From Trichomonas vaginalis G3 (taxonomy: Eukaryota > Parabasalia > Trichomonadida > Trichomonadidae): DNA of 64,000 nt. Positions 30,050 to 39,919 of this stretch are shown here, one piece after another. The first letter of the stretch is position 1. Every line of letters begins with the position of its first letter. The notes under the pieces are model-generated. The model was not told where the DNA came from. It searched no databases and worked only from the letters and a program-made list of their open reading frames with translations. Location of the stretch: contig NC_067207.1 in the NCBI RefSeq assembly GCF_026262505.1, positions 31,402,082 to 31,466,081 of the forward strand. The letters run 5' to 3'. The position numbers and the translations under genes are program-made.

Positions 30050-31008
30050 AAAACCAGTTCAAAATCTTATTACTCCTTGAATTAAAATCATTTAATTTCA
30101 AATCCATTCCAAATCCTTAAATCTGTATTAAAATCATTTTGCCAACAACCAACACAATACAAATTACATTTCCATATATCTTCTTGTCCATTTTAATTTT
30201 TTATCTCATTTTATTTAATTTTATTTAAAGCATATAGACATCGAGATCCTTTACACATAGTTATATAAAAGTCAAATACATAATAAATTCTTAATTCTAG
30301 AGATATCTCAAAATCTCAATTTTTTAATTTAAAATACCTTTCATTTTTCACAGTACTATCACAACAAACAAGCCATTTACTAATTAACACATATAAGAAA
30401 AATATCAAATTACAAAACAACTTTCAATATCATTCGCATCGAATTCTATTTTTTCATAATTATCAACTACATGTTATTATATAATATATGTCGGCGCATA
30501 TTCCACTCTATACAAGTGTCAGACACACTCACACAAAGCTGTGAGATTCATACCTCTATCAGTAAGACTTCTCAAATCAAGAACACATATGTTTCACTAT
30601 CGCACATCTGTGTAGGATCTAATTAACCCTTTGGACTGGTACTTCAAAATTTGATAATTTGATAATTTCATGTGATATCATCATTTGCCTTTAAAACAAC
30701 TGTGCGTTAAACTAGACACGTTTCTCTATCATAATGCAAAATATCAAAGTTTGGGAGACTCCCAAAGTGTCTGAAACTGATCATAAGGGTGAAAAACCGT
30801 TTTCCAGAAGTTGGGAACGTAGGGTATTTTTTTTGTTTATGCTTCAGAATAATCGTATTATTTTCCAATGAAATTTAAATTTTCATATATAATTTTAGAA
30901 ATTTTGATAATAAATCTATGGTGGTTTGATTTATTTATGGATAATTTGATAGAATATGAATAAAAAAATTAGATTAGAAGTTGAATAAAATAATAAATTC
31001 TTGTTTTT
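30050..31008. other. Intergenic region without supported genes
   Basis: AT-rich 3' flank of the beta-barrel gene. I see no open frame of interest. Confidence 0.55.
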
Positions 31009-31965
31009 TTAGTTCAACTCAACGAGGAATGAGTATCCGATGTTCTTGTAGTCCTTGACATCAGCAAGAGCGCAACCGACGGTAGCCTTGCCGAATCCGT
31101 GGAGTGGGAATGTTCCGCTTGTCTGGATTCCGAATGTTGTAGCCTCCTTCTTTGTGACTGTAGCGAGGTACTTGCAGGAGAAGTGGGAGCAGCACTTGGA
31201 AGCACCACCGAACTTGGCTGTGATTTCTGGCTTCTCACCGTGGAGGTAGTCGATCTTAGCGCCATAAGAGCAATCCTTGCAGCAGCCTTCGAAGTTGAGG
31301 CGGCATCTCTGCTCACCGAGAACTGTGGCGATGAGGGAGGCCTTTCCGCACTTGAAGCTTTTGAGGCCGTAGATATCGACGGACTTGACAGCCTTGTTGA
31401 AGAAGAAGTGTGTGCCGATCATGGCCTTCTTAAGGTCAAGGAAGGCAGCGAATCTCTGATCCTTGCCATCCCAGTGAGTTCTGAGACCGATCTTATCAAG
31501 ATCGTAGCGGATACGATAGTTGACATCTGGCTTTGTGTTGTTAACACCTGTGATGTCGAGGTAGCAGTTGACCTTGGAATCCTTGACAGCAAACTGCTTG
31601 TAGAGGTGGGCTTCGGCAGCCTTCTTGGCGGAGTTGTAGCCGAGTGTAGCTTCGTAGTGTGTGCATGTGCATTCCTTCTTGACACTGAATGTGAAGTTCT
31701 TCTCAATTGGGTTGATGCTGACTGTGACGCCGTGCTGCTTGAGATCTGGCTTAAGAACTACGCCAACAACGCCATCCTTGGCAATGTTGCAATCGACAGT
31801 GCCGACTGGTAATTTGAAGCTGCTGTTGATTGATGGATTCTGAAGTTGAAGGTCTGTGAAGACACCAACCTTGGCACCGTTCTCCTCAACACAAACACCA
31901 AGTCCTGGCTTGATGTTGAGCTTTGTAGCCTCATCACCGACAGTTTCGAATGTCTTTGGTTCCAT
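31009..31965 (-). CDS. Cysteine-rich beta-barrel protein, Hmp35/Hmp36-like, 318 aa
   Basis: Begins MEPKTFETVGDEATKLNIKP and alternates short amphipathic strands with charged turns, as in VDAC/Tom40-type beta barrels. Fourteen Cys residues lie mostly in the C-terminal half (CRLNFEGCCKDCSYG, SKCCSHFSC). The end, IGYSFLVELN, fits the mitochondrial-type beta-signal. Length, barrel pattern and Cys richness agree with T. vaginalis Hmp35/36, pore proteins of the hydrogenosomal outer membrane; I name it by resemblance only. Codon choice is G/C-rich and strongly biased, unlike all neighbours, which implies high expression. Antisense frames are open because of this bias. Confidence 0.6.
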   Translation of the reverse strand: MEPKTFETVGDEATKLNIKPGLGVCVEENGAKVGVFTDLQLQNPSINSSFKLPVGTVDCNIAKDGVVGVVLKPDLKQHGVTVSINPIEKNFTFSVKKECTCTHYEATLGYNSAKKAAEAHLYKQFAVKDSKVNCYLDITGVNNTKPDVNYRIRYDLDKIGLRTHWDGKDQRFAAFLDLKKAMIGTHFFFNKAVKSVDIYGLKSFKCGKASLIATVLGEQRCRLNFEGCCKDCSYGAKIDYLHGEKPEITAKFGGASKCCSHFSCKYLATVTKKEATTFGIQTSGTFPLHGFGKATVGCALADVKDYKNIGYSFLVELN

Positions 31966-31969
31966 TCCA

Positions 31970-31985
31970 AGAATGTGAAGTGAAC
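31970..31985 (-). promoter_or_regulatory. Initiator-like TCACTTCACAT before the beta-barrel gene
   Basis: On the minus strand TTCACTTCACATTCTTGGA directly precedes the ATG. Both TCACT and TCACA fit the trichomonad Inr, with the A 10-16 bases from the start codon. Confidence 0.6.
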
Positions 31986-32114
31986 TGTCAATGTGACTTT
32001 TTCGGTTAAAGCTGCTGCAATATGTTCATCATGTTGCTCAGAAAAATTCCTTTCTCTTCTCAAAGGTATCAAATATTATAATAAATTTGATAGAACAAAA
32101 GAACGATGGGGCCT

Positions 32115-32138
32115 CAAAAAACTATCGATAGTTTTTTG
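32115..32138. repeat. 24-bp perfect palindrome upstream of the beta-barrel gene
   Basis: CAAAAAACTATCGATAG followed by TTTTTTG reads the same on both strands, about 150 bases upstream of the gene start. It could be a protein-binding site; nothing more is shown. Confidence 0.5.
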
Positions 32139-34033
32139 ATATCACCAAATCAGCACAAATCAAAATCTAGCATGTACATGGCTACTCTATTACGATGCTA
32201 AATCTTAATACGATCATATGTTCTCCACTTTTCAATTTAGAGGTATTCAAAGATGCATGGGAAAAAAATTTCAAAACCCAAAATGTGAAGCAAATCCATC
32301 ATTATCGAATTCAGAAATTTAACTACCATTCGATGCGTTACTTGATCACTCACATGAATCTATAAAAATCCGAATCTTTGGCCGAAATTCGAAATTTTCC
32401 CAGATTTGTCTTTGTGCAAATACTTTGATCTTATGATAAATTGCAACATATATAGAAGACTCAAGCTTTCTGTCCATTATTTTGAAGATTTGGCCCGTTA
32501 CGACATTTTCTCCAATTTTTTGCAGGACATTTTCTTATGTTCGTATGAAGTCTGAATATACCATACATAGTAAAATGTATATCTAACTTGTATGACTTTC
32601 AAAACACTTTGTTCTATCTTGATAAAGGAACCGAGTAATAACATTGCATAGCCTTTATCATTTTTCTATAGAGCATTGAAAAATACCATAGGTGAATTGA
32701 TATAAGAACTTGGTCTCATTTCAAAATATTGATTATTCAGGACATAAATTTTATATTTTTTTTAACATAAGATGAAACCGAACAAATCAACACCCTATCT
32801 AAAAGTATACATACCAAACTTCCGAATTTATGTTTACTTTTATACTTACTAGATCAATCAGATGTCATCATTATTTGTTTGCTGAGAAATAAGCTCAATG
32901 CTTAATTTTATGCATTTTATTCATACTTTAGGCGGAAGAAAGATATTATGTCACTATTTTTCCCCTCCCATTTTTCTTTCAAAAAGACCCGAATTTGAAT
33001 AATGCTCATTGACATACATATTTAAACAATTACATTTCTCAATATTGTTACCTCCGGAATTATTTTAAATTTCCAAATTTAAACTTTTAGAAAATTTCTA
33101 TTAAAAACTCCCATATGCTGATTCTCATATATGTTATAATTAACTCCAATTTTGTCATTTAATTAAGGCTGCATCTACCATTTTCTGACATTCTCTCAAT
33201 TTTTTTGGCACCAACGACTTATCTAACAATTTTCTCTGATAAAATGTAAACATTTTTGGTAGGAAAAAAGTTATCATAAATCATAATATAGTACCTCCTA
33301 TGACATGGCCTTCAATTCATATGCTTAAGGTTAATTTTCAACGATGCTTCACACCAGTTGTCAAAAATTTGAATTAACGTCAGATGGGCGTAAGTGCAGC
33401 CTTAAGATATATTGATTTTATGAGAGAAAGTCAAAAAGTGGTAAACGCAACCTTAAGAATTTTAATATTTGAATACTGGAAATATACATTATAAGTATTA
33501 CACATGAATTGCAAATTAATATTTCTCATACTAACACGAAATATGACAATAATACTCTCAAATTTGAGGACTTTAGGTGTTGTAAAGCGTTTTCAAATGT
33601 AAAGTTTATTTTTTTATTTTTTTTATTTTTATTTGTTTTTAGAAATCGGCAAAAATCACAGGCATTCCCACCTGTAACGACACAAAATTGAGAGTGTTAC
33701 GAACGGTAGTTTTAAGAGCGATTGTTTTAACCTACTTTAAAATTAATGAGCAGTTATTGGCTGAAACATGAAATTTGAATAAGCAATTACCAAAGTTACA
33801 GGATTTTCCATTTATTATGACCAATTAAATATTTGACATTTTCCGAATAGCATAGTTGGAAAATAAAGTATAGCAGCAATTCGATATGCAAAAGACATTA
33901 AAGAATACATTTACGCAGATTGATTTTTAAAAACACATATCGTATGCAAAATAATCATATTTGCATTTCTAGGAAAAAACAATATAATTTGATTTAAAAA
34001 TTACAATTAATGATAAATATTAAAAAGTTTATA
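32139..34033. other. Intergenic region without supported genes
   Basis: About 1.9 kb of AT-rich sequence between the Hmp35-like gene and the end of the ankyrin gene. No gene or clear repeat seen. Confidence 0.55.
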
Positions 34034-34075
34034 TTATACTATGCAATATCTTTTTTTGTTAGTACTATGTTCAAG
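34034..34075 (-). pseudogene. Ankyrin gene, 3' end (cut by element D)
   Basis: Across the TTCAAG duplication, the minus-strand frame from 36820 (PLDIAIKQSSPDIEKYLLE) continues here as HSTNKKRYCIV and then stops at 34034. This fixes both the insertion point and the frame of the ankyrin gene. Confidence 0.65.
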
Positions 34076-34449
34076 TAGTAGTATATGTTGACGGGTTATG
34101 TGACTTTTTTTGTAAACGTAAGAATTCATACAATATCGAGCGATTTTGTATCATTTTTTTTAACATATGAAGTAAAAAATGTATGATTCTTACGGTTTTG
34201 ATTCTTACGTTTTTGAATAAATCAAGATTTAAAAAATTTTCAAAATTGTAAGACATTTACACACAACCCATACATAATGAAATAAAAAATGAAAAATTAA
34301 CATTAATTAAACATTGTTTAAATCCTGAATACGGTGTAAATAGGTTTTTATTCTTACGTTTTTGAATAAATCAAGATTTAAAAAATTGACTTCTTACGTA
34401 AAATTAAAACTAAGTTAAATTTATTTTTTTATTTTTTAATTAATGATAA

Positions 34450-34590
34450 ATGAGTGGATCAAGATTCGTAACCGTCAATCAATTAATGGATGCTCTTTCA
34501 CCAATTCTTGAAAATGTTAAACAAGTAGATGTTTATTTCGATGATTATGTTGTAAATGAATGTTTTCATGATGTATTATTGAAATCTTGA
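34450..34590 (+). pseudogene. Truncated element D gene, 5' end only
   Basis: Starts MSGSRFVTVNQLMDALSPIL after a T-rich leader (TTTATTTTTTTATTTTTTAA). From about 34552 it runs into sequence that equals 27935-28125, so it was cut by insertion of the hairpin unit. The last 15 residues are therefore not native. Confidence 0.5.
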
Positions 34591-34742
34591 GTTTTGCTAA
34601 GAAGATAATAAGGGAATCAAATTTTGTATTAGGAAGTTTGACCGACAAGAGTGTATTGTGCACTCTTGTCGGTCTGCATGTGTCATTCCGGGAGACATTG
34701 TCACTGCATGTCTCCCAGAATGAGACAATCTTCTGCAATCTA
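34552..34742 (+). repeat. Partial copy of the hairpin-array unit inside element D
   Basis: AATGAATGTTTTCATGATGT through the 35-nt palindrome (34640-34674) to GACAATCTTCTGCAATC matches 27940-28125 with few changes. It lands in a coding region, which shows the unit moves. Confidence 0.85.
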
Positions 34743-34812
34743 CATAAACAAAAAAAAAAAAATAAAAAAATAAAATAATAAAAAAACGTAAGAATAAAAA
34801 CCTATTTTAGCC

Positions 34813-35169
34813 CTATCTGTCAGCGTGAAGTTTTCCACATGGACTCTGTGTTAATAAAATATTTACTGTTTCAAATTCTGGATCTATCATTATTGAATCC
34901 ACTAATGGAAAGTCTACCTTGTTAATGTCTACGTCTTCTGGTTGAGGATCACAATAATAGAAATCAATATTAACATTTAACATTCTTGCTAACCTCTCAC
35001 TTTCTGATGAAATGTCAAATCCTTCATATGCATCTATGGCTTCATTTAAATAACTTCTACGAGTTTTAGGATTAACACCATCAGGAATGTTATAGAAGCG
35101 TTTAAATAACCTTCTACCTTCGGCTCTTATTTGATTATCATTCATTTTAGCTGTTCCATTTTTGTTCAT
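34813..35169 (-). CDS. Element D hypothetical protein, 118 aa
   Basis: Not recognised. Starts MNKNGTAKMNDNQIRAEGRR. A basic first third (RRLFKRFYNI, KTRRSYLNEA) is followed by an acidic C-terminal half. The start context is TTTATTTTATTCTTACATAA directly before the ATG. It reads in the same direction as the next gene, 70 bases away. Confidence 0.55.
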   Translation of the reverse strand: MNKNGTAKMNDNQIRAEGRRLFKRFYNIPDGVNPKTRRSYLNEAIDAYEGFDISSESERLARMLNVNIDFYYCDPQPEDVDINKVDFPLVDSIMIDPEFETVNILLTQSPCGKLHADR

Positions 35170-35239
35170 TTATGTAAGAATAAAATAAATAAAAATAAAG
35201 TTTATTTTTTTTAAAGTCCGAGACTCAGAGAGTCCAGGG

Positions 35240-36376
35240 CTAAAGTCCATAAAATGAATTAAGAACACATAAATTTTTATCATCTGCGACGTGACGAATA
35301 CATTTTAATTTACTCAAGAATGCGTACCCTGATACATTAAATCTAATTCCTGTCTTATTTAATTTCACAACTTTGAAAAGGAATGTATGAATAGCTATAA
35401 AATGATGAGATGATGTTTTATGGGTTGCTTCCATTTTTTCTGAAATAAATGAATAAATATAATGCTTATACGTTTTCATATCTTTTATGTTCTTAATAAC
35501 GAATGGTATAGACCTTTCAACTTCGTCTTCCTTCGGTGCTGTTCTTTCATATGAAACATTATTGGTATCTTCAATAATGAAACCACAATCACATAAAATT
35601 TTATAGGTTCCAATTGTTTCTTTTGATATTTTATCTAACAAATCAAAAACTTTATCAACACCTGTACATTTATTTAAATAATAATTTGTGTAAATATCAT
35701 GGTCTTCTTTCTTAATCGTATTTGTTGCATATGTTACATTTTTCAGTGCTTTTTTGAATTTTTCAGAATCAAGAGGAGGTGAAAGTAATATACATGGATA
35801 ATCTCCATCGTCAATAAATTGTAACTTATGTTTATGAATAAATTTTGTGCCTTCTTCTGAAAGTGTTTCGTCAATATCACCATCTAATAAATTTTTAGTA
35901 GATTCCAAAAAGTAATTTTTATATCTTTCCTCATGTGATTTTTGAACTTCTGATTCTGAAGCTGGGATATTCATTAAACCCTCTACTTCATTCTCAGCAT
36001 TTCTCAATTCCTTAATTTTTTCATCTATTTCATTTCTTAATTGTTCCAATTTCTCAATCTCATCGTTATAATATTCATCATCTTTAATTTTTTCTTCAAA
36101 ATATTCAGGAGGTGTTTCAAGGCTCTCTGAGCCCAGGTCCTCTGGACCATAAAGAGGAATATTCTCCTGTTTTTCAACTTTTTTGGGATATAAATATCTC
36201 ATTATAGCCTTTTTAGTAATTGGTCCGTTATATTTAAATTCATTCAACAATCTGGAAAACTCTTTCACATTCTGCATATATGTTGGATAAGAACCGTCTC
36301 CAAAATTTTCTAAAATATTTTCTAATTCTGAATTAGTGAACTTTAAAGATTTCAATGAATTAGTTGTTATACTCAT
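35240..36376 (-). CDS. Element D hypothetical protein, 378 aa
   Basis: Not recognised. I use the start MSITTNSLKSLKF. An ATG ten codons upstream lies within the T-rich leader. The N-terminal 60 residues are helical. A Glu/Lys coiled coil (NDEIEKLEQLRNEIDEKIKE) lies near residues 95-125. The C-terminal half has CDCGFIIED and two His-rich spots (HKTSSHHFIAIH), which could bind metal. This is the main gene of the element and the best search query for its origin. Confidence 0.6.
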   Translation of the reverse strand: MSITTNSLKSLKFTNSELENILENFGDGSYPTYMQNVKEFSRLLNEFKYNGPITKKAIMRYLYPKKVEKQENIPLYGPEDLGSESLETPPEYFEEKIKDDEYYNDEIEKLEQLRNEIDEKIKELRNAENEVEGLMNIPASESEVQKSHEERYKNYFLESTKNLLDGDIDETLSEEGTKFIHKHKLQFIDDGDYPCILLSPPLDSEKFKKALKNVTYATNTIKKEDHDIYTNYYLNKCTGVDKVFDLLDKISKETIGTYKILCDCGFIIEDTNNVSYERTAPKEDEVERSIPFVIKNIKDMKTYKHYIYSFISEKMEATHKTSSHHFIAIHTFLFKVVKLNKTGIRFNVSGYAFLSKLKCIRHVADDKNLCVLNSFYGL

Positions 36377-36814
36377 TTTCTTACGAATTAAAAAATAAAT
36401 TTTCATAAATGTAAGACATGAATTTTTAAAGTTTATTTTTTTATTTTTTATTTCATTATGGTAGTGAATCTTTTACTCGTTTATGAGGTCTTTGATTATG
36501 ACTCCATTGATTCCATTCAGGATTTAAACAATGTTTAATTAATCGCGGAATATCTGACATCATCTATATATAGCTTCTTTTAAAATTAATGTTAATTTTT
36601 CATTTTTTATTTCATTATGTATGGGTTGTGTGTAAATGTCTTACAATTTTGAAAATTTTTTAAATCTTGATTTATTCAAAAACGTAAGAATCAAAACCGT
36701 AAGAATCATACATTTTTTACTTCATATGTTAAAAAAAATGATACAAAATCGCTCGATATTGTATGAATTCTTACGTTTACAAAAAAAGTCACATAACCCG
36801 TCAACATATACTAC

Positions 36815-38620
36815 TTCAAGTAAATATTTTTCAATATCAGGTGAAGATTGTTTAATTGCAATATCCAAAGGACATATTAATGGAGCTTCATTTAGCAAAA
36901 ATAAATATGGTAAGAAAGATAATATCATAAAACAACGATCAATTTGAAAAGGAAGAGAACATCGTAAAACAATTATCAAAATAAAAAGAAAGGTAATTCC
37001 ATAAAACAATAATATATATGAATAGTAAGAAAATTCTATAAAACAACGAGAAATATGAAAAGAAAGAAAATAAGTTCCATATTAACATCAGCACCATGTT
37101 TTACTAAGTATTTGACAATTTCGATTGATTTCTTTTTGATTGCAATACTAAGAGAGCATTCATTAATATCAAGAGAATTTCATTATACAATGATAAACAT
37201 GAAAAGAAAGATAATTCCATAAAACAACTATAAATATGTAAAGAAAGAGAATTCTATAAAACATTGATAAATTTGAAAATAAAGAAAATATAATGAAACA
37301 ATGATAAATATGGAAAGAAAGAGAATCCTATAAAACGTTGATAAATTTGAAAATAAGGAAAATATAATGAAACAATGATAAATATGTAAAGAAAGATGAT
37401 TCCATAAAACAACAATAAACATGAAAAGAAAGAGAATGATATAAATCAACGATAAATATGAAGAGAAAGAGAATATTATAAAATAATGATAAATATGATA
37501 TGGAAGAGAATATAATAATACTATAATGAATATGAAAATAAACAAAATTTCATAAAACAATGGTAAATATGAAAAGAAATATAATTTCATGATACTATAA
37601 TAAATATGATAAAAAAGATAATTCCATAAAAAGATGATAAATATTAACATAAAAAAGATGTAATAATATAATGATAAATATGTAAAGAAGATAACGTCAT
37701 AAAACGATGATAAATATGAAATGAAAGAGAATTAAATTAGATAAAGATTAATATTAAAAGAAATACAACCCAGAAAATCAAAGATAAATATGAAAATAAA
37801 GAAAATAGGATAAAACAATAATAAATATGAAAGGAAAGAAAATTCCATCAAAAAATAATGAATATGAAAAGATATACAACCCAGTAAATCAATGAAAAAT
37901 GTGAAAAGAAAAATAATTCCATAAAATAATGATAGATATTAAAAGAAATATAATTCCATAAAATAATGATAAATATGAAAAGAATGGTAATTCCATAAAG
38001 TAATGATAGATATGAAAAGTAAGAAAATTTGATAAAACAATAATAAATATGAAAAGAAAGAGAATAAGTTTCATGTTAACATCAGCACCATGTTCAACTA
38101 AGAATGTGACAATTTCTATTAAATTCATGTCGATTGCAATACTAAGTGGGGATTCACCAATATCAAGAGAATTTCATTAAACAATGATATATATGAAAAG
38201 AAATATAATTCCATAAAATGATTATATATATGAAAAGAAAGATAACTTCATCAAATAATGATTATTTTATAAAGAAAGATAATTTGGTAAAATAATGATA
38301 AATATACAAAGAAATATAATTCTGTGAATTAATGATAAATATGTAAAGAAAGTTAACTTCATAAAATAATGATAAATATGAAAAGAGAGAAAATTTCATA
38401 AAACAATGATATATATAATAAGAATGAGAATAAGCTTCATATTAACATCAGCACCATGTTCAATCAGAGATTTGGCAATTTCGATTGATTTCACTCTTAT
38501 TGCAATAGTAAGAGGTGTTTCATTAATCTCAAGGGAATTTCATTACTCAATGATAAACATGAAAATATAGATAACTTTATAAAACAATGATAAACATGAA
38601 AATAAAGATAATTCCATAAA
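36815..38620 (-). pseudogene. Ankyrin-repeat gene broken up by AT-rich repeats
   Basis: Four ankyrin half-motifs read on the minus strand: PLDIAIKQSSPDIEKYLLE (about 36890-36820), SLSIAIKKKSIEIVKYLVKH then GADVNM (37185-37085), SLSIAIDMNLIEIVTFLVEHGADVNM in part (38165-38075), and TPLTIAIRVKSIEIAKSLIE (38525-38425). Between them lie hundreds of bases of AT-rich repeats that stop every frame. Ankyrin genes are very numerous in trichomonads. Confidence 0.7.
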
Positions 38621-38665
38621 ATAATAATAAATATGAAAAGAAAGGGAATGAAATAAAACAATAAT
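36930..38665. repeat. AT-rich repeat array, about 37-nt unit
   Basis: A unit like ATGATAAATATGAAAAGAAA followed by GATAATTCCATAAAACA recurs some thirty to forty times with drift, interrupted by the ankyrin segments at 37085, 38075 and 38425. The repeats seem to have spread between ankyrin units. Confidence 0.8.
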
Positions 38666-38671
38666 AGGTCA

Positions 38672-38740
38672 GGTGAGTGGGGCTTCCAGGCGCGTTGCGC
38701 CCTCTAGCCCCGAAGATGTTTAGTATAAATGAAGTTTTTA
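38672..38740 (+). repeat. GC-rich terminal repeat unit of B1
   Basis: One 66-bp unit: GGCTTCCAGGCGCGTTGCGC, CTCTAGCCCCGAAGATGTTT, then AGTATAAATGAAG. B2 carries two tandem units at each end. The GGCGCGTTGCGCC core is a hairpin. Confidence 0.8.
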
Positions 38741-38962
38741 TTCGGAAAATTGTTAGTCTTCTGGTGTGAATTCGGAGGACTCTTCTTGGATAGAGTCTTG
38801 TATTTCCTCCTCCTCTTCTTCCTCCATTGCTTCTGGGAAGAAGCCTTCTTCTGGGTCGAAAACATTATATAATGTGTCACTTTTCACAAATTATATATGT
38901 TTTCATGTTTTGTCACTTTTCTGTCACTTTTCGGGTAAAAACATTTTTATTATTATATATAA

Positions 38963-39757
38963 ATGAATTTTACAAAACCGCCGTTACCGTTCTTTGGAAA
39001 TAAGAGTAGATGTAAAGATATTATATTGAGAGAACTTAAGAAACTACCGAATGGTCTAACATTTGTAGATTTGTTCGGTGGAAGTTTCTATATATCCCAT
39101 TTATGTCATACCGTATTTCCTGACTCAAAGATTATATGCAATGACTTCGACAACTATATGGACCGTCTCAAACATATACCAGACACAAACAATATATTGA
39201 AAGAGTTAAAAGAAAAGATTCAGATAGGTAAGATGGAACGTATACCATTAGATAAGAAAAATATTGTGAGAGAGGTTTTGAAAAAAGCAGAATATATAGA
39301 CTGGGATAGTATATCTGCTAGACTATTATATAGTGGTGCTATAAGAGTTCATGACATTGAAACACTTATGTCAAAAGTTTTATATCTTAACTATACAAAT
39401 GTTTTCAAAGAGAACATAGAAAAATATATTGAGGGTATAGAGTTTGTGAGATGTCATTGGACAGAGTTGTATGAAAAATATAAAGACAAGGAAAATGTTT
39501 TCTTTATAGTGGACCCGCCGTTCTATAACACATGGGATTTTCAATACCAAGTAGACTGGACTTTGAGAGACTCTTTAGAAACTTTAGACGTTATACATAA
39601 CCATCCATGCTTTTACTTTACATCCGATAAAAGTGGTTTGGAAAGTGTCATGAAATGGCTAGAAGATATAAACGACTATGAGTTTAGATATGACAAGATA
39701 GAATATGAGAGAGGTCCTATAAACTGGAGAAAGTGTCACAAAAAGAAATTTTATTAG
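38963..39757 (+). CDS. DNA adenine methyltransferase, D12 class, 264 aa
   Basis: Transfers a methyl group from S-adenosylmethionine to adenine N6 in DNA. The N-terminal FFGNKSRCKD is the Dam-type motif X. FVDLFGGSF (D36) is the SAM-binding motif I. FFIVDPPFYNTWDF is catalytic motif IV in the DPPF form (D184-F187). Length fits the Dam family. It is the first gene inside the element end and reads inwards. A nearly identical copy lies at 52823 in B2. It could mark element DNA or shield it from a nuclease; this is inference. The start follows TTTTTATTATTATATATAA. Confidence 0.88.
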   Translation: MNFTKPPLPFFGNKSRCKDIILRELKKLPNGLTFVDLFGGSFYISHLCHTVFPDSKIICNDFDNYMDRLKHIPDTNNILKELKEKIQIGKMERIPLDKKNIVREVLKKAEYIDWDSISARLLYSGAIRVHDIETLMSKVLYLNYTNVFKENIEKYIEGIEFVRCHWTELYEKYKDKENVFFIVDPPFYNTWDFQYQVDWTLRDSLETLDVIHNHPCFYFTSDKSGLESVMKWLEDINDYEFRYDKIEYERGPINWRKCHKKKFY

Positions 39758-39764
39758 TAAGTAA

Positions 39765-39896
39765 ATGTGGTTTGAAATAGGACTACTTGTTTTAGGTTTT
39801 TTCCATTGTGTCATTTATTTATTTGACGTGGCAGAAAAGTACAGAGAATATGAAGATGAACCAATGCCTGCAAATGTTCAGTATATGTACTCGTAA
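39765..39896 (+). CDS. Small membrane protein, 43 aa
   Basis: Starts MWFEIGLLVLGFFHCVIYLF, one hydrophobic span (residues 5-20), then a charged tail (VAEKYREYEDEP) and ends VQYMYS. The ATG is in a TAAGTAAATG context 7 bases after the methyltransferase stop. The same frame, with a matching start and stop, is kept in the inverted copy (52707-52838), which argues that it is a real gene. Confidence 0.6.
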   Translation: MWFEIGLLVLGFFHCVIYLFDVAEKYREYEDEPMPANVQYMYS

Positions 39897-39899
39897 GAG

Positions 39900-39919
39900 A
39901 TATTTTTATCTAATATTAA
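39900..39919 (+). promoter_or_regulatory. Start-proximal element TATTTTTATCTAATATTAA-ATG
   Basis: TATTTTTATCTAATATTAA ends at the ATG of the 120-aa gene. The inverted copy before 52683 is identical. Confidence 0.6.

Larger units (their letters stand above)
34076..36814. mobile_element. Element D: 2.7-kb element with long TIRs and 6-bp target duplication
   Basis: TTCAAG lies on both sides (34070-34075 and 36815-36820). The ends read inwards GTAGTATATGTTGACGGG and stay inverted-repeat for about 250 bases (34076-34330 against 36540-36814). The left end has an extra TA. Removing the element rejoins an ankyrin-repeat frame. It carries two unrecognised minus-strand genes and a cut plus-strand gene, each with T-rich start contexts like Maverick genes. 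The 6-bp duplication also fits Polintons. No integrase, polymerase or capsid gene is present. Confidence 0.75.

Noticed and set aside
29655..30050. 131-aa open frame
   Set aside because: Covers the 118-bp tandem repeat; the repeated peptide simply follows the DNA repeat.
31099..31812. Long open frames on the plus strand opposite the beta-barrel gene
   Set aside because: They are a by-product of its strong codon bias; no start signal, and the translation is low-complexity-like.
37228..38128. Repetitive hydrophobic frames (YHIYHYF-type)
   Set aside because: Translations of the AT-rich repeat array on the minus strand; no start context or conservation.
38766..38966. Ser-rich plus-strand frame at the B1 end
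   Set aside because: Antisense of an acidic minus-strand remnant, and lost in the B2 copy by a 90-base deletion.
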